From assembly GCF_946479275.1 (NCBI RefSeq), contig NZ_CAMLFE010000003.1, positions 248,001-312,000 on the forward strand: a stretch of 64,000 nucleotides of DNA. The letters are read 5' to 3'. Origin of the DNA: an uncultured Bartonella sp. Its GTDB lineage: Bacteria; Pseudomonadota; Alphaproteobacteria; Rhizobiales; Rhizobiaceae. This document shows, in pieces, positions 48,931 through 58,867 of the stretch; within the stretch, counting starts at the first letter, position 1; each line of letters begins with the position of its first letter. The position numbers were made by a program, and so were the translations under genes. Under the pieces are notes generated by a model that had not been told where the DNA came from, searched no databases, and saw nothing but the letters and a program-made list of their open reading frames with translations.

Positions 48931-49602
48931 CTATTTCCTTGCTGTGTCACCGGAACTCTGCATCAAATCAAGCATGAGACGAGACCGTTCAGTAGCTTTT
49001 ATTCCCTCAAGCCCTTCATCGACAATTTTCTGGAAGTAATAACGTGCTTCGTCCATTTTCCCGGCTTTATAGGCCGAAAGTCCCAAGGCCTCGCGAGCCA
49101 TAATGCGCGTTGGATCTACATCGGTTGCAAGATCCTTCACACGTTTTTCAACGTCCTCAAAAGAACCGTTATCGACGAGAATATAAGCAGCACGAAGCTT
49201 TGCTACTTTTTGAATAATTTCCGGAGCTTTTTTGTTATCGGCGATTTTGTCAAATTCGGCGATCGCCTTTTTGGCGTCCCCTTGTTCCATAAATATGGAT
49301 GCTTTTCTCAAACCTGCCAAAAACGGATAATCGCCAAAACCCGATTTTTCTACATCATCAAGCTTCTTCAAGGACTCGTCAAAATTATGTTCATTGGCAA
49401 GGTCCAGACTTGTAAGTAACGTATCCCCGATGCGCCCCGCCTTGGACGACTGCCAATGATCATAAAACTGATATATGCCGGTTCCCAAAACAAGTAGGAC
49501 AGCTGCAAGAATTAGATATGGACCGTAATTTCCCCATAAGGCTTTTGCCTTTTCCTGACGGATTTCTTCATTGACTTCACGAATAAAACTTTCATCCGAC
49601 AT
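48931..49602 (-). CDS. YfgM-like membrane-anchored TPR protein
   Basis: 223 residues from ATG 49602 (AGGAA upstream). An N-terminal cytosolic helix (FIREVNEEIRQEKAKALW) leads to one membrane segment (GPYLILAAVLLVLGTGIYQFY), then a periplasmic TPR-like domain (ADEHNFDESLKKLDDVEK and AKKAIAEFDKIADNKK). This is the YfgM/DUF2133 arrangement found before der in many proteobacteria; YfgM binds SecYEG and assists periplasmic chaperones. Its place upstream of der supports the call. Confidence 0.85.
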   Translation of the reverse strand: MSDESFIREVNEEIRQEKAKALWGNYGPYLILAAVLLVLGTGIYQFYDHWQSSKAGRIGDTLLTSLDLANEHNFDESLKKLDDVEKSGFGDYPFLAGLRKASIFMEQGDAKKAIAEFDKIADNKKAPEIIQKVAKLRAAYILVDNGSFEDVEKRVKDLATDVDPTRIMAREALGLSAYKAGKMDEARYYFQKIVDEGLEGIKATERSRLMLDLMQSSGDTARK

Positions 49603-49713
49603 TATATTGTTCCTGTCAAAAAATGGGGTTTCAGGGCTTTTAAGCATAATTTAGCGAAGATGGTAGCCCTTATCACGAAAAAAGGGCTAAATAAGACCGA
49701 TTGGTCGATAATT

Positions 49714-50856
49714 TTAACGGTTTTTACCGTCTTCTTCATCCGATAACAAAGCTTCGGCCCTTTTACGTTCGGCAATCTGTTCTCTCACGGCATCAAGAAT
49801 CTGCTTTTTTCGATAGGCAGCAAGACGATTTCGGCGTGTCCTGCTTTTATAAAAACGAGCAAGTGTCGTCTCTACCATTTCGATATCAATCACACATTCG
49901 CGCCATGTGAGTGACGCTTCGGCTCTGCCTGAGCGATCTGGAAAAACAAACTCCTGCCCGAGTTGTGCTTCGCCAGCGATAAATTGACAATTTTCGGCAA
50001 TAAGTTTCAAAGCATTGACCAACCATTCCGGAGGCGTTTCCCGACCTTTACGAATAGCATTGACCAATGCCTCGCAAAAAAGAAGCGAGGAGGCATAGAG
50101 TCTGATACCGGATTGGTCATAGCGGGCGGAAAGCGAAACAACTTCGCGCGAAGATAATCTTCCGCGCAATGTCCAACGGGCGTTCGATCTTGCAACATCG
50201 ATTGCTCCGATAAGTCCGATAAGAGCTGTATGGGTTCGGCTACAGCTTTTCATTGCTTTGATTGCTGCGGACACATCGTTTCTTTGAAGTGCATCTTCAG
50301 CCAATGTGTAGTTTAGAGCCATTTCTTTAAAAAACCGCTCGACGGCCGAATGAAGAGTTTTTAAAGGGTCAGGCGTAAAAAGGATCTGACTGAAAATCAA
50401 TCCGATAGAGGTTCCCACTGCAACGTCAATTGCACGCGTCCAACCGGCAACATCCGCACCAAGTGCAAAAACCATGACCGCTGAAATGCCTGCTTGAATA
50501 ACAATGGCTGGAACGATGGAATAAGCCGAAGCAATTGTCATCCCCGCAAATCCCACAATGGCAATACGCACTTCGGTAGGCATAGGGGGAAGGAGCAACG
50601 TCAATTCTCCGACCGCCACACCTGTCAAAACCCCGATCAATACATAAATTGCCTGACGCCCATGGCTGGGCACCCCTGGAGCCAGGCAAATAAGCGCCGT
50701 CATTGCCGCATAGATCGGGTGTTCATGGTCAAGAAAATGAACGGCAACAAACCAGGCAAGGCCCGAAGCCAGGCCAGCGCATAAAGCGTCTTTCCAGCTT
50801 GATTTTACCTGGTTCATGGCCTGAATCAGTTTTAATTTGAAATCGATTGTCATCAT
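49714..50856 (-). CDS. FUSC family (aromatic acid exporter-like) membrane protein
   Basis: About 380 residues. The N-terminal third has five or six membrane helices (SWKDALCAGLASGLAWFVAVHFLDHEHPIYAAMTALICLAPG with the typical FUSC Pro-Ile-Tyr-Ala motif). The rest is a cytosolic helical domain with charged C-terminus. Family members such as AaeB export small organic acids; the substrate here is unknown. Its start codon overlaps the stop of the DASS transporter gene (ATGATGA), so translation is coupled. Start is ATG 50856 or 50853. Confidence 0.82.
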   Translation of the reverse strand: MMTIDFKLKLIQAMNQVKSSWKDALCAGLASGLAWFVAVHFLDHEHPIYAAMTALICLAPGVPSHGRQAIYVLIGVLTGVAVGELTLLLPPMPTEVRIAIVGFAGMTIASAYSIVPAIVIQAGISAVMVFALGADVAGWTRAIDVAVGTSIGLIFSQILFTPDPLKTLHSAVERFFKEMALNYTLAEDALQRNDVSAAIKAMKSCSRTHTALIGLIGAIDVARSNARWTLRGRLSSREVVSLSARYDQSGIRLYASSLLFCEALVNAIRKGRETPPEWLVNALKLIAENCQFIAGEAQLGQEFVFPDRSGRAEASLTWRECVIDIEMVETTLARFYKSRTRRNRLAAYRKKQILDAVREQIAERKRAEALLSDEEDGKNR

Positions 50857-52625
50857 GTGAGCGGCCACACCCACATTAACATTGGAACAGAAACAAGTGC
50901 GATAATGATACTCAAAGGTGCTCCAAGGCGGGGATAGTCACTAAAATGATAGCCACCCGGCCCCATAACCAACATATTACACTGATGGCCTATCGGGGTG
51001 AGAAAATCACATCCCGCACCGATAGCAACAGCCATCAGAAACGCTTCGGGCTTGAAGTTGAGTGAATCGGCAAAACTTGAAGCGATAGGTGCCATGACCA
51101 TAACCGTAGCCGCATTGTTAAGAAAAGGTGTCACAAGCATAGCCGCAACCAGAATAACGGCGAGCGCGCCTGATGGCGGCAGGGACGAGGCAAATACACT
51201 CAGCCAATGTCCGATAATTTTTGTACAACCGGTTTTTTCCAGCGTCTCGCTTACCGGTATAAGCGCCGCCAACATAACCAATATTTGTCCATCAAGAGCC
51301 TGATAGGCGTCTCTTGCAGGGATGACACGAAAAACAATCATGGCAACGGCTGCCGCAAAAAAAGCAAGCGCGACAGGCACAATTTGCAATGCTGTTGCAG
51401 CAATTGCGATAAACAGGATCGTTAACGGCACGAGCCCGTGACGGAGGCTCCCAAACATGATGTTACGTTTGGCGAGCGGTAAACACTTCAATTCCTGCAA
51501 AAGATTGGGGATAACATCATCCCTTCCCTGCAAAACGATAACATCGCCGAGCCTGAAAACAATATCTCCAAGCCGTTGCCTCACCCGTTCCTGCGGCCTG
51601 CTTAAAGCTAATAAATTAACATCATAACGATCAAACAGATTAAGCCTTTTGGCGTTGATGCCAATCAAGGGCGAGTTGTCGGTGACAACGGCTTCGACAA
51701 CTTCAACCTGCTGTAGCTTGTCCCCCGTCTGGACGTCTCTTCCTTTGGAAATATCAAGTTTTGCGGTGTTGATAACGGAATCGAGACCACCATGTGTTCC
51801 TTCAAGAACGATAGTGTCGCCTTCAGCTAGCAAAAAATCCGGCAATGGAGAAATAAGGTTTTTGTTTCTTATTACCTGTAAAACCATTGCATCTCCTGCC
51901 GCCGGCTTGACAAGATCGGAAATCTGTTTGCCAATCACTGTTGATCCGCTTTCCACGCGTGCTTCGGCAATATAGTCACGGTTGGAAAAACTGCTATCGG
52001 TCGTTAAAGATTTGCGGGCCCGAGCCGGCACCAGCCAAGAAAAAAATACAAGGTATAAAACACCGACAGCAGCAACAGTTGCACCAACGGGCGTAAAATC
52101 GAACATTGTAAAACTTTTGCCGACAAGATGTTCCCGCATGGCAGATACCACTACATTTGGCGAGGTGCCGATTTGTGTCATCAGCCCTCCTAGCAAGGCA
52201 CCAAACGACATAGGCATCAAAAAGACAGAAGGCGAGACGTTAGAACGGCGGGCAAACTGGAACGCAATCGGCAGCATGATTGCCAAAGCACCGATATTTT
52301 TGACAAAGGCCGAAAGTACGGTCACCACTATGACAAGAAAACAGAGTTGTAGCCGCACAGATTTCACATCCGGCCAGACACGTTGGATGATCAGCTCCAT
52401 GATTCCGGAACGAGCCACTCCGGCACTTACCAATAATGCACTGGCAACAATAATGACAATGTCGTCGCTAAACCCTTTGAAAGCGTCTTTCGGGCTGACA
52501 ATACCGACTGCACAAGCAAGCAGCAGCGTCAAAACTGCTACAACGTCATAGCGAAAGCGATCCCAAATGAAGACGGCCATCATCAAACCGATAATGGAAA
52601 AAGCCATAACCTGATCTGCTGTCAT
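50853..52625 (-). CDS. SLC13/DASS family permease with TrkA-C domains
   Basis: 590 residues. About a dozen membrane segments split by two cytosolic TrkA-C (RCK_C) domains between residues 210 and 390 (YIAEARVESGSTVIGKQI and EAVVTDNSPLIGINAKRL). Transport motifs include TQIGTSPNVVVSAMREH near 160 and LVTPFLNNAATVMVMAP near 510, the SNT-like sodium/anion site pair. Substrates of this branch are uncertain: sulfate, carboxylates or other anions. It precedes and overlaps the FUSC gene. Confidence 0.85.
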   Translation of the reverse strand: MTADQVMAFSIIGLMMAVFIWDRFRYDVVAVLTLLLACAVGIVSPKDAFKGFSDDIVIIVASALLVSAGVARSGIMELIIQRVWPDVKSVRLQLCFLVIVVTVLSAFVKNIGALAIMLPIAFQFARRSNVSPSVFLMPMSFGALLGGLMTQIGTSPNVVVSAMREHLVGKSFTMFDFTPVGATVAAVGVLYLVFFSWLVPARARKSLTTDSSFSNRDYIAEARVESGSTVIGKQISDLVKPAAGDAMVLQVIRNKNLISPLPDFLLAEGDTIVLEGTHGGLDSVINTAKLDISKGRDVQTGDKLQQVEVVEAVVTDNSPLIGINAKRLNLFDRYDVNLLALSRPQERVRQRLGDIVFRLGDVIVLQGRDDVIPNLLQELKCLPLAKRNIMFGSLRHGLVPLTILFIAIAATALQIVPVALAFFAAAVAMIVFRVIPARDAYQALDGQILVMLAALIPVSETLEKTGCTKIIGHWLSVFASSLPPSGALAVILVAAMLVTPFLNNAATVMVMAPIASSFADSLNFKPEAFLMAVAIGAGCDFLTPIGHQCNMLVMGPGGYHFSDYPRLGAPLSIIIALVSVPMLMWVWPLT

Positions 52626-52701
52626 GATAAGATGCTGCCCACTCTCCGTTCATCCTTCCGGCCTATCTGTTCCCCAAGTTGGCCCATGGCTTTTTTTAAA
52701 T

Positions 52702-54138
52702 CTAGCTCTTCACATGGCCGGCGACAAGATCTCCCGCGCCGTGTTTCAACCGCATCAATCCCCATAATGGCAACAAGCTGATAAACGCAACGAGATAAAG
52801 CGCGATTTTGAATGGCTCTATAGAGTTTTCAAGCTCGACGCCTGCTAAGGCGACACCGGCACGCAACGAAATTGCACCCAGAGCAATGCCAAGACCTATT
52901 CCCAGTTGAAAAACTGTAGAAAATAACGTGTTCGCATCGTTCATTTCGTCATCGGGAATATCGGCAAATGCAATTGTATTGAGTGCCGTAAACTGTATCG
53001 AACGGAAAACGCCGCTTAAAGCCGATATTCCAACCATGATAGAAAGCGGTGTATCACGCGAGAATGTGCCAAAAAGTGCCAGAAATAACGCATTGAAAAG
53101 ACAATTGACAACGAGCGTGCGCTTGAAACCGAAATAACGCATAAGCGGAGTTGTAAATGGTTTGATTGCAAGAGTACCGATAAAGATCGGCATTAATAGG
53201 AACCCCGCCTCGGTCGGCGTAAACCCCATCGCCAATTGGGCCATCAACGGCAGGATAAAGAGGACGGCATTGGTTGTCATCCTGAAGGCTGTCCCTCCAT
53301 ATATCGACACGGCGAATGTTTGATAGGAAAGTGATTTTAGGGAAACCAGCGGCGCCTCGGAATGTTCGAGATGAAAAATACTCCACAAAAGCAATGTCAC
53401 ACCAATTATGAAACAAGCCGTAACAAGTGCCGACAAACCATGGCTATCACCGACTTTTTCTGCAGCAAAAAGAAGTGTTGCCAGCCCTATGCCTGTAAGC
53501 AAGAATCCCGTAAGATCGAAAGATCGCGATGTTTTCAATTTTTCATCAGGAAAAATTTTCAGACTCGACAAAAGGATAATCAGTCCTAACGGAATATTGA
53601 GGAAGAAAATGATACTCCAGTGGAAATATTGTGCAATGAAACCGCCAAGAGGTGGCCCCAAAATTGGTGCGACCAATCCCGGCCAGGTAAGAAGAGCAAT
53701 TGTTTCGACAAGTTTGTTTTTCGGTGTTTCGCGCAAAACGACGAGGCGGCCGACGGGAACCATAAGCGCGCCACCTATTCCTTGCAGAATACGAGCCAAA
53801 ATAAAAACAATTAAATTCGGCGAAAGTCCGCACAAGAGTGATGCAAGCGTGAAGACAAAGACAGCCAATGAGAACATGGCACGCAAACCGAACCGGTCTG
53901 TCAGCCAGCCACTTGCCGGAATGAATACGCCAAGTGTTAGCATATAGGCACTCATGCCCACATTGATGTTGACCGGATCTGTCGCAAATGTTTCTCCCAT
54001 TTGTGGCAAAGCCGTTGCAATAACGGTTGCATCAAGATTTTCCATAAAAAACGCAGCGGCGACAAGAATTGCAACAAATCGGGCGACACTATTGTTTTTT
54101 TCGTTAACTTTCTGATGTTCGCCCTTTGTTTTTGGCAT
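52702..54138 (-). CDS. MFS transporter, DHA2 (EmrB/QacA) type
   Basis: 478 residues with about 14 membrane helices. Signatures: MENLDATVIATALPQMGETF near residue 28 (the motif D1 start of the DHA2 family), the loop-2 motif GWLTDRFGLRAMF near 75, and RILQGIGGALMVPVGR near 115 (motif B/C). Such proteins export drugs or other amphipathic compounds with protons. It stands alone, divergent from the SulP gene, with no regulator beside it. Confidence 0.9.
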   Translation of the reverse strand: MPKTKGEHQKVNEKNNSVARFVAILVAAAFFMENLDATVIATALPQMGETFATDPVNINVGMSAYMLTLGVFIPASGWLTDRFGLRAMFSLAVFVFTLASLLCGLSPNLIVFILARILQGIGGALMVPVGRLVVLRETPKNKLVETIALLTWPGLVAPILGPPLGGFIAQYFHWSIIFFLNIPLGLIILLSSLKIFPDEKLKTSRSFDLTGFLLTGIGLATLLFAAEKVGDSHGLSALVTACFIIGVTLLLWSIFHLEHSEAPLVSLKSLSYQTFAVSIYGGTAFRMTTNAVLFILPLMAQLAMGFTPTEAGFLLMPIFIGTLAIKPFTTPLMRYFGFKRTLVVNCLFNALFLALFGTFSRDTPLSIMVGISALSGVFRSIQFTALNTIAFADIPDDEMNDANTLFSTVFQLGIGLGIALGAISLRAGVALAGVELENSIEPFKIALYLVAFISLLPLWGLMRLKHGAGDLVAGHVKS

Positions 54139-54304
54139 TAGGTTAACTTTCCTGTCATTGTTGCTTCAATGATAATAATCAGAAAATCATTTTCTACTTG
54201 AAAAACATTATAAAACTTATGTGATCGCTGCTTTATTGTCGTTGAAGAAAGTAGATAGACAAAAACAACTATGCTATCAAAATTGAACTACTCTTTCAGG
54301 TTCT

Positions 54305-56032
54305 ATGTGTTCAATCATGGCGCGATCCAAAAAGGCTGTTGATAAAATATCCTTTAGCGAGCTTTTCCAGCCAAAGCTTATAACAGTCTTACGCGAAGGT
54401 TATCATTTTGTTGATTTTCGTGCCGATGTGATTGCCGGTCTTACAGTCGCCATTGTCGCGCTGCCACTTTCAATAGCAATTGCTATTGCCTCCGGTGCTT
54501 CACCTGTACAGGGATTATACACCTCTATCATTGGTGGATTTTTCATTGCTCTTCTTGGCGGAAGCCGTTTTCAAATCGGTGGTCCCGCAGGCGCCTTTAT
54601 CATTGTGGTTTCGACGACCGTTGCCGAACACGGTATGGACGGGCTCTTACTTGCTACAATGATGTCGGGATTGATGCTTATGGCGCTCGGCTATCTCAGG
54701 CTTGGTACTTATATAAAATTCATCCCCTATCCTGTTACAGTAGGATTTACTGCCGGTATTGCCGTTATTATTTTTTCAAGCCAACTTATAAATATGCTCG
54801 GACTTGAGCTTAACGAGAAAGAGCCCGGGCCGATTTTGGAAAAACTACCGGTTATCTGGAATAATATCGGAACTTGCAGCCTGCTTTCTATCAGTTTTTG
54901 TGTAGCCACAATCGTATTCATTACAACTTTGAAAAAATTATGCCCAAATTGGCCGGGCATGGTGCTTTCAATCATTATCGGCGGTGCGGTTACCGCGTTT
55001 TTCAACCTCGATATCGTAACTATCGGTTCAAAATTCGGCACAATGCCTTCGACACTTCCTTCACCACGACTACCGGAATTCAATTTTGACAAGGTTCAAG
55101 CAGTTTTTCCCAATGCCATGACATTTACATTGCTTGGTGCAATTGAATCGCTGTTATCGGCAGTTGTTGCCGACGGCATGACAGGAAGACGGCATCGTTC
55201 GAACTGTGAACTGGTGGCGCAAGGTGTCGCCAATATAGCCTCGGCGCTTTTTACCGGTATTTGCGTTACTGGTGCTGTCGCACGTACAGCCACCAATATA
55301 CGTGCAGGTGCAAGAAGCCCGATCTCCGGAATTTTCCATTCCATCTTTTTGCTTCTATTCCTCTTAATATTAGCTCCTCTGACAAATTTTATTCCGCTGG
55401 CGTGCCTTGCAGGAATTCTTGCTATTATCTCGTGGAACATGATCGACAAGCGTGCGTTCCTGCTTCTTCTCAAGGCATCGGCGGGAGATGCTGTTGTTCT
55501 CGTCGTATCACTGTCGTTGACAATTTTCCGTAATGTTACTGAAGCCATCATCATCGGCTTTGCTTTAGGTGCTTTACTGTTTATCCATCGCATGTCGAAA
55601 GCCGCCAGCGTTACTGCGGATCGTCCGTTGGTTGCCGAAGACATTGCTGACGCCGGAAATCGACCAAGCTCGCACTATGAAGGCAACATCCAAAAGGATA
55701 GCAATACCGTCATCTACCACATTTCCGGTGCATTCTTTTTTGGTGCTGCTGCATCCATAGGGTCGGTTCTTGACCGGATCGGTGAGAATTATCACACAAT
55801 GATTCTCGATTTCGTGCAGGTTCCATTTCTTGATGCGACAGGTGCAAATACAATTGAAAGTCTTGCCGAAAAAGCAAAAAAACAAGGAATTACCCTTGTT
55901 ATTTGTGGAGCTTCAGAACAGGTTTTGAAAGACTTTCTTTCGCACGGGATCAAGCCGCCTTCGGTCCACTTTGAAAAAAGCCTGGGAAAAGCCGTAAAAA
56001 AATACATCAAACCTGAATACGTTACTGCTTAA
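54305..56032 (+). CDS. SulP family anion transporter
   Basis: 575 residues: about 12-14 membrane helices and a C-terminal STAS domain (about 465-565, with ILDFVQVPFLDATGANTIESL). Family blocks are GYHFVDFRADVIAGLTVAIVALPLSIAIAIASG near residue 25 and GLYTSIIGGFFIALLGGSRFQIGGPAGAFI near 75. SulP proteins move sulfate, bicarbonate or other anions, often with sodium or protons; the substrate is not decided by sequence. ATG 54305 has an AGG six bases upstream; ATG 54317 is possible too. Confidence 0.92.
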   Translation: MCSIMARSKKAVDKISFSELFQPKLITVLREGYHFVDFRADVIAGLTVAIVALPLSIAIAIASGASPVQGLYTSIIGGFFIALLGGSRFQIGGPAGAFIIVVSTTVAEHGMDGLLLATMMSGLMLMALGYLRLGTYIKFIPYPVTVGFTAGIAVIIFSSQLINMLGLELNEKEPGPILEKLPVIWNNIGTCSLLSISFCVATIVFITTLKKLCPNWPGMVLSIIIGGAVTAFFNLDIVTIGSKFGTMPSTLPSPRLPEFNFDKVQAVFPNAMTFTLLGAIESLLSAVVADGMTGRRHRSNCELVAQGVANIASALFTGICVTGAVARTATNIRAGARSPISGIFHSIFLLLFLLILAPLTNFIPLACLAGILAIISWNMIDKRAFLLLLKASAGDAVVLVVSLSLTIFRNVTEAIIIGFALGALLFIHRMSKAASVTADRPLVAEDIADAGNRPSSHYEGNIQKDSNTVIYHISGAFFFGAAASIGSVLDRIGENYHTMILDFVQVPFLDATGANTIESLAEKAKKQGITLVICGASEQVLKDFLSHGIKPPSVHFEKSLGKAVKKYIKPEYVTA

Positions 56033-56161
56033 GTTCGGAAGTTCCATCTGTCCATTATTGCGAAACATGACGTTTCACTTCATTTTCTCTTTTCTCGAGA
56101 ACAGTTTAATTGATAATTTTTTGATAATAACTCATATAAATTATAATCAAGGTGTAGATTC

Positions 56162-56362
56162 ATGTATCAACGGAAGTCCAGAACACGAATGCGTCAGTTT
56201 TTGATCGGTGGCATTGTTGTTGCTGTCGCTGTACTGATTGTCTTTGAATTGCTGGGTAGATACGCTCCTCAAAGCATGATCGGGCTGTTCAACTCCTATA
56301 ACAGCGTAAAAACGACCGCTCCGACGCTGGAAAACAACAAGACAACATTGCCGGTAAAATAA
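56162..56362 (+). CDS. 66-residue single-span membrane protein
   Basis: A basic N-terminus (MYQRKSRTRMRQF) leads to one membrane helix (LIGGIVVAVAVLIVFELLG) and a hydrophilic tail ending in NNKTTLPVK. No family recognised. A GGTG sits upstream of the ATG. The last codons and stop lie in the first unit of a tandem repeat (56351-56414) whose later units repeat the same codons and stop. It could be an independent gene or part of the transcript of the two large envelope genes that follow. Confidence 0.6.
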   Translation: MYQRKSRTRMRQFLIGGIVVAVAVLIVFELLGRYAPQSMIGLFNSYNSVKTTAPTLENNKTTLPVK

Positions 56363-56414
56363 CTACTGGTTAAATAATTGCCGGAGAAATAATTCGCCAG
56401 TGAAATAATTAACG
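56351..56414 (+). repeat. Tandem repeat duplicating the end of a small gene
   Basis: Four degenerate units of 15-18 bases. Each begins with three codons and a stop: CCG GTA AAA TAA (the real end of the 66-residue gene), then CTG GTT AAA TAA, CCG GAG AAA TAA and CCA GTG AAA TAA. The first two units are 15 bases long, so the second and third stops are in frame with the gene. Confidence 0.75.
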
Positions 56415-56804
56415 ATAATGTAGATATTGGCGAAATTCAGCCTTTGAACAAGCAGTTCCTGTTCAAGATTTTCCGCGAAACGGCCTTTCATCAAGTCCAC
56501 AACCGATTTTCTGACATATAAGTTTTCGGATAATCAAACAAGACCACCAAACATATTGAAAAGCCCGTCTGGATATGGGATCGCCCCCTGCAATCTGAGA
56601 CTTGTGCCCGAATCCGGCTAAAACATCCAAATTGATTTTATCAAGCGGAAATTGACTGGTTGACGTTTTAAAAAAGAACGAGACTCCGGAGCCCGCTTAT
56701 ATTATGGATTGTTCTGCCAGAAAAAAGTCGCGATTGTTTTCCATTAAAGGAAATGGAGCAAGCCGTATTGCAATGAAACCTTGTATCAATTGAGGGTGAA
56801 TTTG
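56415..56804. other. Leader of the paralogous envelope gene pair
   Basis: About 390 bases without a gene on the plus strand. On the minus strand an open stretch of some 57 codons across about 56370-56540 reads plausibly (KSVVDLMKGRFAENLEQE) and has a TTG-ATG near its middle, but no ribosome site. The promoter of the gene pair probably lies towards the right end. Confidence 0.35.
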
Positions 56805-58853
56805 ATGAGTGAACAGACCGTCGATAAGGCTACAAACAAAATGCCTTGGAAAAAGATCATTACAGGCCTCGTTATTATTGCCCTTATTTGCGGCGGCTTT
56901 GTTTTATACCTTGCACGTTCGGCACAAAAACATGTCGAAAATTTTCTTAAAGCCAATGGTGTCATTGTCAGCTCGCTAGACGTCAATTGGCGGCGTCACT
57001 TTACCGCCCATAATGCGACAGTGAAACTCTCGGCTGAAGAAAGCCTGAATATCGGGACAATCAAAGGGGAAGTCAATTTTTCCGGTAAAACCAGTAAAAA
57101 TCTGGAATTGGAAAATCTATCCTACCATTTCGGCAAGAATGAAGTCTCGGTTCCGACGATGACTTTGCAAAACTTTGCCCTCAATGAAAAAACTGAAGCC
57201 GATAACAACAATGCCTTTTTTGATATCGCAAATATTGCGGTAAAAAAGATTGTCGTTCCTTCGATGATTGTGACACGCAAATCAGATAATGATGACGAAT
57301 CAATCACTTACAATAATGTCGTCTATAATGATCTTGAAAAAGGAATAGTCAAAAAAATGACTATTGATAGCCTTTTTGGCGAAAACCGTTTTGCTGACAC
57401 AAATGGTGCATCAACGCCAGCTCGTATTATATCAACGAAAACGGGTAAAAGTGAAATCGACAATTTCAATGTCGGTTATCTTATCCGCTATTATAGCGAA
57501 GCTTCTTCCGCTTCCAACGCAGAAAATTCATACAAAGATCTCATGAGCAGCTGGTCAGTTCAAGATTTGTCAATTGATGACGTTACAAATAACAAGAATT
57601 TTGTGAATGTGACTGTCAACACCATTTCGGGAACAAAATTTTCCGTACGTCAATTGCCATTTTCTATTTCCGCGGCGGTTAAAAAATTTGATACATCCGA
57701 TGCCAATAAAAGCTCCGACAATTTGAATGCAGCAGAACTTGTTACCGAAAAACTCGGCCTTTTGTCATCTATCGGCTTTGCCGACATGCATTTAACCAAA
57801 CTTGCTATAAAACGGCCTGATAACAGCGTAAATATCGAAGATAGCGCAATCACTTATCACGATGGGAAATTTGACCTCGTGATGAAAGGTATAAAAAACA
57901 CCGATAATGACAACAACACTGTAACACTTGATGATTTTTCAATCTCGCAATTGCGTTTTCCGCATATTACAGACATGCTGAATAAATTGGACAAATTGGA
58001 CGCAAGCGATCTTGATAATATTAGCCGGGTTTTCAAAGCTTTTCTTCAAACGGACAGCCTTCCTTTGATGCCGCAATTCAATAATATTCACCTATCCGGT
58101 TTTTCATTATTGCCTCCACCTTCGGAAAACAGAGCTGACAACACCCCTGTCTCAATCAATTCGATAGATGTAAAAGCAAATTTCAGTCTGGGAGCCATTC
58201 CGACATCCTTGAAAATAGAATTGAAAGGAATGGATGGCCCCGCAACAGATTGGGATGAGAAAATTCCTGAAATAACTTTACCCGGTAATTCTGACGCAAC
58301 GACCGGCGGATTACTTAATCAACTTGGCTATAAGACAATTTCAGAAGATTTTATTTTTGATGGTTCGTGGAACGCTGATAATGAAATTCTTGATATCAAT
58401 GAATTGACTGTGAATTATGCAAACTTGGGACGTTTGTCTCTCAAAGGCTCGTTCATCAATGTCGATCCGGCATTTTTCTCGGATAATGTTATGACCATTG
58501 CGGCAGCAGGCTTGGTTATACACGCAAAGAGTATGGACCTGACTATAAATGCTGATGAAATTCTTAATCGTTATGCAAAGTTTTATGATGAAAAGACTGG
58601 CGGCAGTTTTGCTAGTGAACGCAAGCAGGCGGCTGTCAAAGCCAGATTGGCAATTGCACTATTCCTTGGTGGGGAAAATTCACAAAAATCTGGCGAAGCC
58701 CTGCAAAACTTTATAGAAAACGGTGGAACTCTTAACATTCATGCTAAAGCAAAATCCAAACAAGGTTTCGGATTTGCAGACCTTTTGGCGGCTCGACTTG
58801 CTCCGTTGAGCCTGTTCGATAAAATCGACTTGAGCGCGGACGTACAACATTAA
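56805..58853 (+). CDS. Large envelope protein of unknown family, paralogue 1
   Basis: 682 residues from ATG 56805, with GAGGGTGA upstream (TTG 56781 is possible). One N-terminal membrane helix (residues 18-37) follows a short basic cytosolic end. The remaining 640 residues are periplasmic, rich in Asn, Asp, Ser and beta-strand patterns, with few aromatic residues and no cysteine seen. I do not recognise a family; the layout is similar to AsmA-like or DUF945-like periplasmic proteins. It is related to the next gene: both share a Phe-rich N-terminal helix, a conserved D-x-x-V-G-Y block in the middle and a matching C-terminal GTL-x-I strand. Not secreted by a cleavable signal. Confidence 0.75.
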   Translation: MSEQTVDKATNKMPWKKIITGLVIIALICGGFVLYLARSAQKHVENFLKANGVIVSSLDVNWRRHFTAHNATVKLSAEESLNIGTIKGEVNFSGKTSKNLELENLSYHFGKNEVSVPTMTLQNFALNEKTEADNNNAFFDIANIAVKKIVVPSMIVTRKSDNDDESITYNNVVYNDLEKGIVKKMTIDSLFGENRFADTNGASTPARIISTKTGKSEIDNFNVGYLIRYYSEASSASNAENSYKDLMSSWSVQDLSIDDVTNNKNFVNVTVNTISGTKFSVRQLPFSISAAVKKFDTSDANKSSDNLNAAELVTEKLGLLSSIGFADMHLTKLAIKRPDNSVNIEDSAITYHDGKFDLVMKGIKNTDNDNNTVTLDDFSISQLRFPHITDMLNKLDKLDASDLDNISRVFKAFLQTDSLPLMPQFNNIHLSGFSLLPPPSENRADNTPVSINSIDVKANFSLGAIPTSLKIELKGMDGPATDWDEKIPEITLPGNSDATTGGLLNQLGYKTISEDFIFDGSWNADNEILDINELTVNYANLGRLSLKGSFINVDPAFFSDNVMTIAAAGLVIHAKSMDLTINADEILNRYAKFYDEKTGGSFASERKQAAVKARLAIALFLGGENSQKSGEALQNFIENGGTLNIHAKAKSKQGFGFADLLAARLAPLSLFDKIDLSADVQH

Positions 58854-58867
58854 GACTGGAAAAAAGA

